From Pseudomonas sp. (GTDB taxonomy: Bacteria > Pseudomonadota > Gammaproteobacteria > Pseudomonadales > Pseudomonadaceae), in NCBI GenBank assembly GCA_003523465.1, contig DQAA01000072.1, positions 197 to 5,250 of the forward strand: a DNA stretch of 5,054 bases. The letters run 5' to 3'. A program made the translations under genes and the position numbers. The stretch's first letter is position 1. Every line of letters begins with the position of its first letter. Under the pieces are notes generated by a model, which saw only the letters and a program-made list of their open reading frames with translations, was not told where the DNA came from and did not search any database. This document shows positions 1-5,054 of the stretch, piece after piece.

Positions 1-1
1 C

Positions 2-664
2 GACGACTACATCACCCATATCTGCGAGGTGATGCTCCCGGCCCTGGCGGCCGAGGGGCTGGTGGATGCGGTGGATGCCTTCTGCGAGTACCTGGCGTTT
101 TCGCCGGCGCAGGTCGAGCGGGTATTCATCAAGGCGCGGGAGCTGGGCTTGCCGGTGAAACTGCATGCCGAGCAGCTGTCGTCGCTGGCCGGTTCGAGCC
201 TGGCGGCGCGGTACCACGGGTTGTCCGCCGATCACCTGGAGTTCATGACCGAGGACGACTGCATCGCCATGGCCGCCGCCGGCACCGTCGCCGTTCTCCT
301 GCCCGGTGCCTTCTATTACCTGCGGGAAACCCGGTTGCCGCCGATGGAGGCCTTGCGCAAGCACGGGGTGAAGATCGCCATTGCCAGCGACCTCAACCCC
401 GGCACCTCGCCGGCGTTGTCGCTGCGGCTGATGCTCAACATGGCCTGCACCCTGTTCCGCATGACACCGGAAGAGGCCTTGGCCGGCGTAACGCTGCATG
501 CCGCCACGGCGCTGGGGCTGGGCGAGAGTCATGGCTCGCTGGAAGTGGGCAAGGTCGCCGATTTCGTCGCCTGGGATATCGAGCGCCCGGCCGACCTCGC
601 GTACTGGCTCGGTGGCGAACTGGACAAGCGCGTGGTCCGCCACGGCGTCGAACTGACTGATTGA
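2..664 (+). CDS. hutI: Imidazolonepropionase HutI, C-terminal part (5' end outside window)
   Basis: This enzyme hydrolyses 4-imidazolone-5-propanoate to N-formimino-L-glutamate, the third step of cytosolic histidine degradation. The frame is open from base 2, so about 220 C-terminal residues are present; the family is about 400 residues long, so roughly the first 180 are outside the window. The visible part is the second half of an amidohydrolase-superfamily metal-dependent barrel. It contains KLHAEQ (His codon at 164-166, a metal ligand in this family), SADHLE (His at 233-235) and [10 protein letters not shown] (Asp at 389-391, the conserved catalytic or metal Asp). These are followed by the [10 protein letters not shown] and [10 protein letters not shown] segments typical of the C-terminal end of this superfamily. 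The GTG at 29 is internal to the gene and is not the start. hutG follows after 9 nt, as expected in a hut operon. No frameshift or missing motif is seen. Identification is firm. Confidence 0.95.
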   Translation, partial: DDYITHICEVMLPALAAEGLVDAVDAFCEYLAFSPAQVERVFIKARELGLPVKLHAEQLSSLAGSSLAARYHGLSADHLEFMTEDDCIAMAAAGTVAVLLPGAFYYLRETRLPPMEALRKHGVKIAIASDLNPGTSPALSLRLMLNMACTLFRMTPEEALAGVTLHAATALGLGESHGSLEVGKVADFVAWDIERPADLAYWLGGELDKRVVRHGVELTD

Positions 665-666
665 GG
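663..666 (+). promoter_or_regulatory. Ribosome binding site deciding the hutG start
   Basis: GAGG overlaps the hutI stop codon. It lies 7 nt before the ATG at 674 but only 1 nt before the ATG at 668. Normal spacing therefore favours the second ATG as the hutG start. The overlap with the upstream stop suggests that hutG translation is coupled to hutI. Confidence 0.6.
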
Positions 667-673
667 CATGACG

Positions 674-1474
674 ATGGACAAGGTTCTGAATTTTCACCAG
701 GGCAGGCTGCCGCTGCTGGTCAGCATGCCGCATGCGGGTTTGAAACTGACGCCGGCGGTGCGGGATGGACTGGTGCCTGCGGCGCGAAGCCTGCCTGATA
801 CCGACTGGCATATCCCCCGGCTGTATGACTTCGTTCGCGAGATGGGCGCCAGTGTGGTGGCGGCGGAGTACTCGCGGTTCGTCATCGACCTGAACCGGCC
901 CGAAGACGACCAGCCGCTCTATGTGGGCGCCACCACCGGGCTGTTCCCGGCGACGCTGTTCGATGGCGCGCCGTTGTTCGAAGAAGGGAAGGTGCCGACG
1001 GCGGCGGAGCGGGCAGGGTATCTGGAGAGCATCTGGCGGCCGTACCACGACACCCTGCGCAACGAGCTGGCGCGGTTGAAGGCGGAGTTCGGCTATGCGT
1101 TGTTGTGGGATGCGCATTCGATCCGCTCCCATGTGCCGCATCTGTTCGACGGCAAACTGCCGGATTTCAACCTGGGCACCTTCAATGGCGCCAGTTGTGA
1201 TCCTGAACTGGCCGAGCGGCTGAAGGCGGTGTGTGCCGGGGCGCCGGATTACACCCATGTGCTGAACGGGCGCTTCAAGGGCGGGCATATCACCCGGCAT
1301 TACGGCGATCCGGCGCAGGATATCCATGCGGTGCAGTTGGAGCTGGCGCAGAGCGCTTATATGGAGGAGGTGGAGCCGTTCACCTATCGGGAGGATCTGG
1401 CCGGGCCGACCCAGGTGGTATTGCGGGGGTTGCTGGAAGAGGTCCTGGCCTGGGCTCAGCGGCGATATCCCTGA
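674..1474 (+). CDS. hutG: N-formylglutamate deformylase (N-formylglutamate amidohydrolase) HutG
   Basis: This cytosolic enzyme hydrolyses N-formyl-L-glutamate to L-glutamate and formate, the last step of the five-step histidine pathway used by Pseudomonas, in which HutF first deiminates formiminoglutamate. The product is 266 residues from the ATG at 674, a usual length for the family. Conserved blocks of the N-formylglutamate amidohydrolase family are all present: SMPHAG near the N terminus, DTDWH, VIDLNRP, LLWDAHSIRSHVPHLFDG in the middle, FNLGTFNGASCDP, then GRFKGGHITRHYGDP and HAVQLELAQSAYM. The His and Asp residues of these blocks probably form the metal site. The ATG at 668 would add two residues (Met-Thr) but sits too close to the GAGG at 663-666; Pseudomonas homologues as I recall them also begin MDKVL. 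The gene is 9 nt downstream of hutI and looks like the last gene of the operon, since a REP doublet follows its stop by 4 nt. Wobble positions favour G (GCG, CGG, GTG) more than in pip or opgG. Confidence 0.95.
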   Translation: MDKVLNFHQGRLPLLVSMPHAGLKLTPAVRDGLVPAARSLPDTDWHIPRLYDFVREMGASVVAAEYSRFVIDLNRPEDDQPLYVGATTGLFPATLFDGAPLFEEGKVPTAAERAGYLESIWRPYHDTLRNELARLKAEFGYALLWDAHSIRSHVPHLFDGKLPDFNLGTFNGASCDPELAERLKAVCAGAPDYTHVLNGRFKGGHITRHYGDPAQDIHAVQLELAQSAYMEEVEPFTYREDLAGPTQVVLRGLLEEVLAWAQRRYP

Positions 1475-1478
1475 CGTA

Positions 1479-1560
1479 ATCGCTGGCAAGCCAGCTCCCA
1501 CAGGTACGGCGCCGCTTTCAAGGACGGTGGTGAACCTGTGGGAGCTGGCTTGCCAGCGAT
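1479..1560. repeat. REPIN-like REP doublet (inverted repeat) between hutG and pip
   Basis: A perfect 27-bp inverted repeat has arms at 1479-1505 and 1534-1560 separated by a 28-nt spacer. Each arm contains its own short palindrome, GCTGGCAAGCCAGC at 1482-1495 and GCTGGCTTGCCAGC at 1544-1557, flanked on one side by GGGAGCTGG/CCAGCTCCC-type sequence. Two inverted REP units with small internal palindromes are the layout of a REPIN. This motif family is very common in intergenic DNA of fluorescent pseudomonads (from memory; not searched here). It sits 4 nt after the hutG stop. In RNA it would form a long stable stem that could protect the 3' end of hut mRNA or slow read-through into pip. No U-run follows it, so it is not a standard terminator. 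Confidence 0.85.
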
Positions 1561-1637
1561 GAGGCCCCTGAGAGCAGTACATGGTTACCTGAAGAACACT
1601 TGATCCAACGGGGCATGCTCAAAGCGCATTTCGGGTT

Positions 1638-1661
1638 TATGATGCCCAACGGCTGAATAAT
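1638..1661 (+). promoter_or_regulatory. Possible -10 region of the pip promoter (weak)
   Basis: Two -10-like hexamers lie in the short leader of pip: TATGAT at 1638-1643 and AATAAT at 1656-1661, each 5 of 6 against TATAAT. Neither has a convincing -35 at 16-18 bp; TTGATC at 1600-1605 is too far away from both. A promoter is expected here because pip follows the REP doublet and looks like the first gene of a new unit, but the sequence alone supports it only weakly. Confidence 0.25.
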
Positions 1662-1679
1662 TCCCACACGGAGTGCGTA

Positions 1680-2654
1680 ATGCAGACCTTGTACCCACAG
1701 ATCAAACCCTACGCCCGGCACGATCTGGCCGTCGAAGCACCGCATGTACTGTACGTCGATGAAAGTGGTTCCCCGGAAGGTCTGCCGGTGGTGTTCATTC
1801 ACGGTGGCCCCGGCGCCGGTTGCGATGCCCAGAGCCGCTGCTACTTCGATCCCACCGTCTACCGCATCATCACCTTCGATCAGCGCGGCTGCGGTCGCTC
1901 CACTCCCCACGCCAGCCTGGAAAACAACACCACCTGGCACCTGGTCGAAGACCTCGAACGCATCCGCAAGCACCTCGGCATCGAGAAGTGGGTGCTGTTC
2001 GGCGGCTCCTGGGGCTCGACCCTGGCCCTGGCCTACGCCCAGACCCACCCCGAGCGCGTCCATGGCCTGATCCTGCGCGGCATCTTCCTCTGCCGTCCCC
2101 AGGAGATCGACTGGTTCTACCAGACCGGTGGTGCCAGCCGCCTGTTCCCGGATTACTGGCAGGACTACATCGCGCCGATCCCGCTGGAAGAACGCGACAA
2201 CCTGGTCCAGGCCTTCCACAAGCGCCTCACCGGCAACGACCAGATCGCCCAGATGCACGCCGCCAAGGCCTGGTCCACCTGGGAGGGCCGTACCGCGACC
2301 CTGCGTCCCAACCCGCTGGTGGTCGATCGCTTCTCCGAGCCGCAGCGCGCGCTGTCGATCGCCCGCATCGAGTGCCACTACTTCGTCAACAACGCCTTCC
2401 TCGACGAAAACCAGCTGATCCGCGACATGTCGAAGATCGCCCACCTGCCGGCGGTGATCGTGCATGGCCGCTATGACGTGATCTGCCCGCTGGACAACGC
2501 CTGGGAACTGCACCAGGCCTGGCCGAACAGCGAGCTGAAGGTGATCCGCGACGCTGGCCACGCCGCGTCCGAACCGGGCATCACCGACGCCCTGGTGCGC
2601 GCCGCCGACCAGATGGCCCGCCGCCTGCTCGACCTGCCGCTGGACGAAGCATGA
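1680..2654 (+). CDS. pip: Proline iminopeptidase (prolyl aminopeptidase)
   Basis: This is a serine peptidase of family S33 that removes N-terminal proline from peptides, probably in the cytoplasm since no signal peptide is visible. The product is 324 residues, close to bacterial family members of about 315-325. It has the alpha/beta-hydrolase fold. HGGPG at residues 41-45 is the oxyanion-hole motif, DQRGCGRS spans 67-74, and GGSWGS at 108-113 is the nucleophile elbow with Ser110. Asp266 (in GRYDVICP) and His294 (in AGHAASE) complete the triad. The cap domain lies between about residues 135 and 250; Glu202 (in TWEG) and Glu231 (in RIECHYF) are candidates for the acidic residues that hold the substrate's free amino group. 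The ATG at 1680 has GGAG at 1670-1673 with 6-nt spacing. The last 4 nt overlap dtd (ATGA), so the two are probably co-transcribed. Synonymous sites favour C. All key residues are present. Confidence 0.95.
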   Translation: MQTLYPQIKPYARHDLAVEAPHVLYVDESGSPEGLPVVFIHGGPGAGCDAQSRCYFDPTVYRIITFDQRGCGRSTPHASLENNTTWHLVEDLERIRKHLGIEKWVLFGGSWGSTLALAYAQTHPERVHGLILRGIFLCRPQEIDWFYQTGGASRLFPDYWQDYIAPIPLEERDNLVQAFHKRLTGNDQIAQMHAAKAWSTWEGRTATLRPNPLVVDRFSEPQRALSIARIECHYFVNNAFLDENQLIRDMSKIAHLPAVIVHGRYDVICPLDNAWELHQAWPNSELKVIRDAGHAASEPGITDALVRAADQMARRLLDLPLDEA

Positions 2655-3088
2655 AGGGGTTGCTGCAACGGGTGCGTGGCGCCCGTGTGGAAGTGGAAGG
2701 GGAAATCGTCGGTTCCATCGACCAGGGCCTGATGGTGCTGGTCGCGGTGGAACCCGGCGACACACCGGAACACGCCGACAAGCTCCTGCACAAACTGCTC
2801 AACTACCGGGTCTTCAGCGACCCGCAGGGCAAGATGAACCTCTCCCTCAAGGACATCGACGGCGGCCTGCTGCTGGTGTCCCAGTTCACCCTCGCGGCCG
2901 ATACCCGCAGCGGCCTGCGCCCGAGCTTCTCCACCGCCGCTCCGCCGGCCCTCGGTGCCGAGCTGTTCGACTATCTATTGGCACAGGCAAGGCTCAAGCA
3001 CGGCACTGTCGGCAGTGGTCGCTTCGGGGCCGATATGCAGGTTCACCTGGTCAATGATGGCCCTGTAACATTTATGTTACAAATATGA
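2651..3088 (+). CDS. dtd: D-aminoacyl-tRNA deacylase (DTD family)
   Basis: This cytosolic homodimeric enzyme cleaves the ester of D-aminoacyl-tRNA (and of glycine mischarged on tRNA-Ala), giving free tRNA and amino acid, as a chirality check in translation. The product is 145 residues, the standard DTD length. The start [15 protein letters not shown] is typical. The two signature motifs are intact: SQFTL at residues 77-81, followed by [13 protein letters not shown], and NDGPVT at 135-140, which carries the Gly137-Pro138 pair that in this family projects into the partner active site and rejects L-amino acids. The ATG overlaps the pip stop as ATGA, and only weak purine-rich sequence (GGACGAAG) precedes it, so translation is likely coupled to pip. 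The last codons (3064-3081) form a perfect 18-bp palindrome, discussed separately. The pairing of pip with dtd ahead of opgG is, as I recall, conserved in Pseudomonas. Confidence 0.96.
   Translation: MKGLLQRVRGARVEVEGEIVGSIDQGLMVLVAVEPGDTPEHADKLLHKLLNYRVFSDPQGKMNLSLKDIDGGLLLVSQFTLAADTRSGLRPSFSTAAPPALGAELFDYLLAQARLKHGTVGSGRFGADMQVHLVNDGPVTFMLQI
3064..3081. promoter_or_regulatory. Perfect 18-bp operator-like palindrome at the end of dtd
   Basis: TGTAACATTTATGTTACA has 8-bp perfect arms around a central TT and is AT-rich in a GC-rich setting. It lies within the last codons of dtd, about 270 bp before the opgG start. The spacing TGTAA-N8-TTACA resembles the boxes bound by TyrR/PhhR-type regulators (TGTAAA-N6-TTTACA), but the sixth base of each half differs from that consensus. 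It could be a transcription factor site acting on opgG, or simply a coincidence of coding for the conserved C terminus of DTD. Confidence 0.35.
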
Positions 3089-3098
3089 AGACAAAATT

Positions 3099-3124
3099 CC
3101 CCCTGTTTGCAGGAAAACAAGGGG
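3099..3124 (+). terminator. Imperfect terminator-like hairpin after dtd
   Basis: A stem pairs C3099-C3102 with G3121-G3124 and T3104-T3108 with A3115-A3119, with one C/A mismatch between them (3103/3120) and a 6-nt loop. It begins 10 nt after the dtd stop and is preceded by AAAATT. Only three T residues follow it, so termination strength is doubtful. The position fits the end of a pip-dtd transcript. Confidence 0.4.
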
Positions 3125-3155
3125 TTTAGCAGCAAAAATAGTTCGTCGGCCCTGA

Positions 3156-3169
3156 TGCGTTGTAACGCA
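3156..3169. promoter_or_regulatory. 14-bp palindrome in the dtd-opgG intergenic region
   Basis: TGCGTT-GT-AACGCA is a perfect inverted repeat with 6-bp arms. It lies just upstream of the GATAAT -10 candidate at 3178-3183 and covers the place where its -35 would fall, a common location for an operator. It contains the half-site TGTAAC (3161-3166) also seen in the palindrome at 3064-3081. Function is inferred from position only. Confidence 0.3.
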
Positions 3170-3177
3170 GCCTGCTA

Positions 3178-3183
3178 GATAAT
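3178..3183 (+). promoter_or_regulatory. Possible -10 box of the opgG promoter (weak)
   Basis: GATAAT matches TATAAT at 5 of 6 and lies within TGCTAGATAAT. No good -35 is visible 16-18 bp upstream, where the sequence overlaps the palindrome at 3156-3169; lack of a -35 would fit an activator-dependent promoter. If used, the opgG transcript would have a leader of roughly 160 nt. Confidence 0.25.
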
Positions 3184-3234
3184 CGCGCGCTATGTGGGCC
3201 GGCGTTCGACGGCCTGTTTCACTCTGACTCGAGA

Positions 3235-3286
3235 ACTGTCCGGAACCGTTTGGGGAATCATTGAGCCCTTTCGGAGTCCGAACAGT
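3235..3286 (+). other. Long imperfect hairpin in the presumed opgG 5' leader
   Basis: ACTGTCCGGA (3235-3244) pairs with TCCGAACAGT (3277-3286) at 9 of 10 positions, with a C/A mismatch at 3240/3281. Inside this, CCG (3246-3248) pairs with CGG (3272-3274) and GGG (3252-3254) with CCC (3266-3268), giving one extended interrupted stem. It ends 66 nt before the opgG start. No U-run follows, so it is not a terminator. Several GGA triplets lie in it, of the kind recognised by RsmA/CsrA, but their placement is not clearly that of a binding site. Confidence 0.35.
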
Positions 3287-3341
3287 GCTCGCCAACCCGG
3301 CATGTGTCGCTGGCCGTTGGTTCTTTAGTTCTGTATTCGGC

Positions 3342-3346
3342 GAGGG
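3342..3346 (+). promoter_or_regulatory. Ribosome binding site deciding the opgG GTG start
   Basis: GAGGG lies 6 nt before the GTG at 3353. The in-frame ATG at 3383, the alternative start, is preceded only by CTCCAAGA, a much weaker site. This supports the GTG start. Confidence 0.65.
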
Positions 3347-3352
3347 TTGTTC

Positions 3353-5054
3353 GTGATTGTAAGTCCCTTTAATGCTCCAAGAATGCCTGCCAGCCGGCTG
3401 CGCAAGGCCCTGATCGCGGGTTCGGCACTGATGTGCCTGCTCGGCTCCGGCCAGCTCTGGGCGTTCAACCTTGACGACGTGGCGGCCAAGGCGAAGGACC
3501 TGGCCGGACAGAAGTACGAAGCACCGAAAAGCAATCTGCCTGCCGTATTCCGCGACATGAAGTTCGCCGACTACCAGAAGATCCACTTCCGCGCCGAGAA
3601 GGCCGAGTGGGCCGGGGAGAAAACCCCGTTCGAGCTGTCCTTCTACCACCAGGGCATGCACTTCGATACGCCGGTGAAAATCAATGAAGTCACCGCCACC
3701 ACCGTCGAAGAAATCAAGTACGACCCGAGCCGCTTCGATTTCGGCGACCTGCAGTTCGATGCCAAGGCCACCGAGAAGCTGGGCTACGCCGGTTTCCGCG
3801 TTCTCTATCCGATCAACAAGGCGGACAAGCAGGACGAAATCATGACCCTGCTCGGCGCCAGCTACTTCCGCGTGGTCGGCAAGGGCCAGGTGTACGGCCT
3901 GTCGGCCCGTGGCCTGGCGATCGACACCGCGCTGCCGTCCGGCGAAGAATTCCCGCGTTTCACCGAGTTCTGGGTCGAACGCCCGAGCGCCAACGACAAG
4001 CACCTGGTGATCTACGCCCTGCTGGATTCGCCGCGCTCCACCGGCGCCTACAAGCTGATCCTGCGTCCGGGTTCCGACACCATCGTCGACGTGCAGTCCA
4101 AGGTCTTCCTGCGTGACCACGTCAGCCGCCTGGGCATCGCCCCGCTGACCAGCATGTACCTGTTCGGCAGCAACCAGCCGTCCCGCGTGCCGAACTACCG
4201 TCCTTCCCTGCACGACTCCGAAGGACTGTCGATCCATGCCGGCAACGGCGAATGGCTGTGGCGTCCGCTGAACAACCCGAAACACCTGGCCGTGAGCAAC
4301 TTCAGCGTGGAAAACCCGCGCGGCTTCGGTCTGCTGCAGCGTAACCGCGCCTTCAGCTTCTTCGAAGACCTGGATGACAACTACCAGAAGCGTCCAAGCA
4401 CCTGGATCGAGCCGAAGGGCGACTGGGGCAAGGGCACCGTCGACCTGGTCGAGATCCCGACCGCCGACGAGACCAACGACAACATCGTGGCCTTCTGGAG
4501 CCCGGAAAAACTGCCGGAGCCAGGTACCCCGATCGACTACGAATACCGCCTGCACTGGACCATGGACGAGTCGGAGTTCCACTCGCCTGACCTGGGCTGG
4601 GTCAAGCAGACCCTGCGTTCCACCGGCGACGTCAAGCAGTCCAACCTGATCCGCCAGCCGGACGGCAGCGTCGCCTTCCTGGTCGACTTCGAAGGCCCGG
4701 CCCTGGCCAAGCTGCCGGAAGACACCGCCGTGCGCAGCCAGGTCAGCCTGGACGACAACGCCGAGCTGGTGGAAAACAACCTGCGCTACAACCCTGAAAT
4801 CAAGGGCTGGCGCCTGACCCTGCGGATGAAGGTCAAGGATCCGGGCAAGGCCGTGGAAATGCGCGCTGCCCTGGTTCGCGATGTGCCGGTCGAAGCGGCC
4901 AAGCCTGAAAAGCAGGAAGAGCCGAAGAAACAGGAAAAACCTGCCAAGCATGACAAGGCCGCGGCGAAAACCGCGAAGGCCGAGCAACCTGCCGAGCAGC
5001 CTGCCGCCGAAGCGGCGCCCACCACCGAGGCCCCGGCCACCACCGAACAGGTGC
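3353..5054 (+). CDS. opgG: Periplasmic glucans biosynthesis protein G, OpgG/MdoG (3' end outside window)
   Basis: OpgG acts in the periplasm in making osmoregulated periplasmic glucans, on beta-1,2-linked chains produced by the membrane glucosyltransferase OpgH; the family is classed with the GH186 beta-1,2-glucanases. The visible product is 567 residues and still open at the window end. It starts at GTG 3353, supported by GAGGG 6 nt upstream. Residues 1-37 form a Sec-type signal peptide: a basic stretch (RLRK), a hydrophobic core and a likely cut after QLWA before FNLDD. There is no twin-arginine motif, which argues for OpgG rather than its Tat-exported paralogue OpgD. Conserved stretches include [63 protein letters not shown] (from residue 287), [28 protein letters not shown] and EPKGDWGKG (Asp357). 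Residues 514-567 are low-complexity and rich in Lys, Glu, Pro and Ala. opgH is expected downstream. The reading frame is unbroken throughout. Confidence 0.96.
   Translation, partial: MIVSPFNAPRMPASRLRKALIAGSALMCLLGSGQLWAFNLDDVAAKAKDLAGQKYEAPKSNLPAVFRDMKFADYQKIHFRAEKAEWAGEKTPFELSFYHQGMHFDTPVKINEVTATTVEEIKYDPSRFDFGDLQFDAKATEKLGYAGFRVLYPINKADKQDEIMTLLGASYFRVVGKGQVYGLSARGLAIDTALPSGEEFPRFTEFWVERPSANDKHLVIYALLDSPRSTGAYKLILRPGSDTIVDVQSKVFLRDHVSRLGIAPLTSMYLFGSNQPSRVPNYRPSLHDSEGLSIHAGNGEWLWRPLNNPKHLAVSNFSVENPRGFGLLQRNRAFSFFEDLDDNYQKRPSTWIEPKGDWGKGTVDLVEIPTADETNDNIVAFWSPEKLPEPGTPIDYEYRLHWTMDESEFHSPDLGWVKQTLRSTGDVKQSNLIRQPDGSVAFLVDFEGPALAKLPEDTAVRSQVSLDDNAELVENNLRYNPEIKGWRLTLRMKVKDPGKAVEMRAALVRDVPVEAAKPEKQEEPKKQEKPAKHDKAAAKTAKAEQPAEQPAAEAAPTTEAPATTEQV
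4892..5053 (+). other. Lys/Glu/Pro/Ala-rich low-complexity segment of OpgG
   Basis: Residues 514-567 of OpgG, directly after LVRDVPV, consist almost wholly of Ala, Lys, Glu, Pro, Gln and Thr and contain loose repeats such as EKPAK and [11 protein letters not shown]. The first half is Lys/Glu-rich and the second Ala/Pro/Thr-rich. E. coli OpgG (511 residues) has no such stretch, and as I recall the family ends in a LTETWSYQLP-type strand, so this is probably a disordered insertion before the last beta strand rather than the true C terminus. It is still open at the window edge. Confidence 0.75.

Noticed and set aside
29..664. GTG at 29 as a true start of a short protein
   Set aside because: The frame is open upstream to the window edge and the residues before it continue HutI sequence, so this is an internal Val codon.
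1611..1647. GGGCAT/ATGCCC 6-bp inverted repeat in the pip leader
   Set aside because: The arms are short with a 25-nt loop, which is expected by chance in this composition.
1820..2476. A 218-codon + strand frame inside pip
   Set aside because: Its translation is Arg/Pro/His-rich without domains and it lies wholly inside the intact pip gene in another frame.
1518..2765. A 415-codon open frame on the - strand opposite pip
   Set aside because: It mirrors pip, runs into the REP doublet and the dtd start, and shows no recognisable family. It is a codon-bias shadow.
3197..3214. GGCCG/CGGCC hairpin followed by TGTTTC, as a second terminator
   Set aside because: The stem is only 5 bp and the T-run is interrupted; it does not beat the hairpin at 3099-3124.
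3231..3265. AlgU (extracytoplasmic sigma factor) promoter of the GAACTT-N16-TCTGA type ahead of opgG
   Set aside because: GAACTG and GGAACC are present, but no matching -10 element occurs at the required spacing.
3077..4987. A 636-codon open frame on the - strand opposite opgG and the end of dtd
   Set aside because: It is antisense to a clear opgG and crosses the intergenic region. Its Val/Gly/Leu/Gln-rich translation has no recognisable domain. GC-rich wobble bias commonly creates such open antisense frames.

Overview
The window reads as an ordinary core segment of a Pseudomonas chromosome, most likely from the P. fluorescens/P. putida side of the genus. The evidence is GC-rich coding sequence, protein sequences that look typical of Pseudomonas, the neighbour order pip-dtd-opgG that I recall from pseudomonads, and a REP-type inverted repeat whose core (GCTGGCAAGCCAGC) is of a kind abundant in fluorescent pseudomonads. 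All five genes lie on the + strand. The species is inferred, since no database could be searched.

Region 1 (1-1474) is the distal end of a histidine utilisation (hut) operon. It holds the C-terminal part of hutI (imidazolonepropionase, cut by the window start), followed after 9 nt by a complete hutG (N-formylglutamate deformylase). HutI makes N-formimino-glutamate. In the Pseudomonas five-step route this is deiminated to N-formylglutamate by HutF, which is not in the window, and HutG then releases formate and glutamate.

Region 2 (1475-1679) is intergenic. A perfect 27-bp inverted repeat, a REPIN-like REP doublet, starts 4 nt after the hutG stop. The short leader of pip follows.

Region 3 (1680-3088) is a two-gene unit. 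pip (proline iminopeptidase, alpha/beta hydrolase) and dtd (D-aminoacyl-tRNA deacylase) overlap by ATGA, which suggests translational coupling.

Region 4 (3089-3352) is a 264-bp intergenic region with an imperfect terminator-like hairpin, a 14-bp palindrome beside a possible -10 box, and a long imperfect hairpin in the presumed 5' leader of the next gene. An 18-bp perfect palindrome also lies across the last codons of dtd.

Region 5 (3353 to the end) is opgG (mdoG), for periplasmic glucan synthesis, with a GTG start, a Sec-type signal peptide and a Lys/Glu/Pro/Ala-rich low-complexity segment near its C terminus. It runs off the window; opgH would be expected next.

No phage, insertion sequence, CRISPR array, tRNA or rRNA was seen, and I found no convincing new system. 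The observations most worth a second look are the palindromes and leader structure ahead of opgG, the low-complexity insertion in OpgG, the REPIN, and a change in wobble-base preference between the hut genes and the genes after them.
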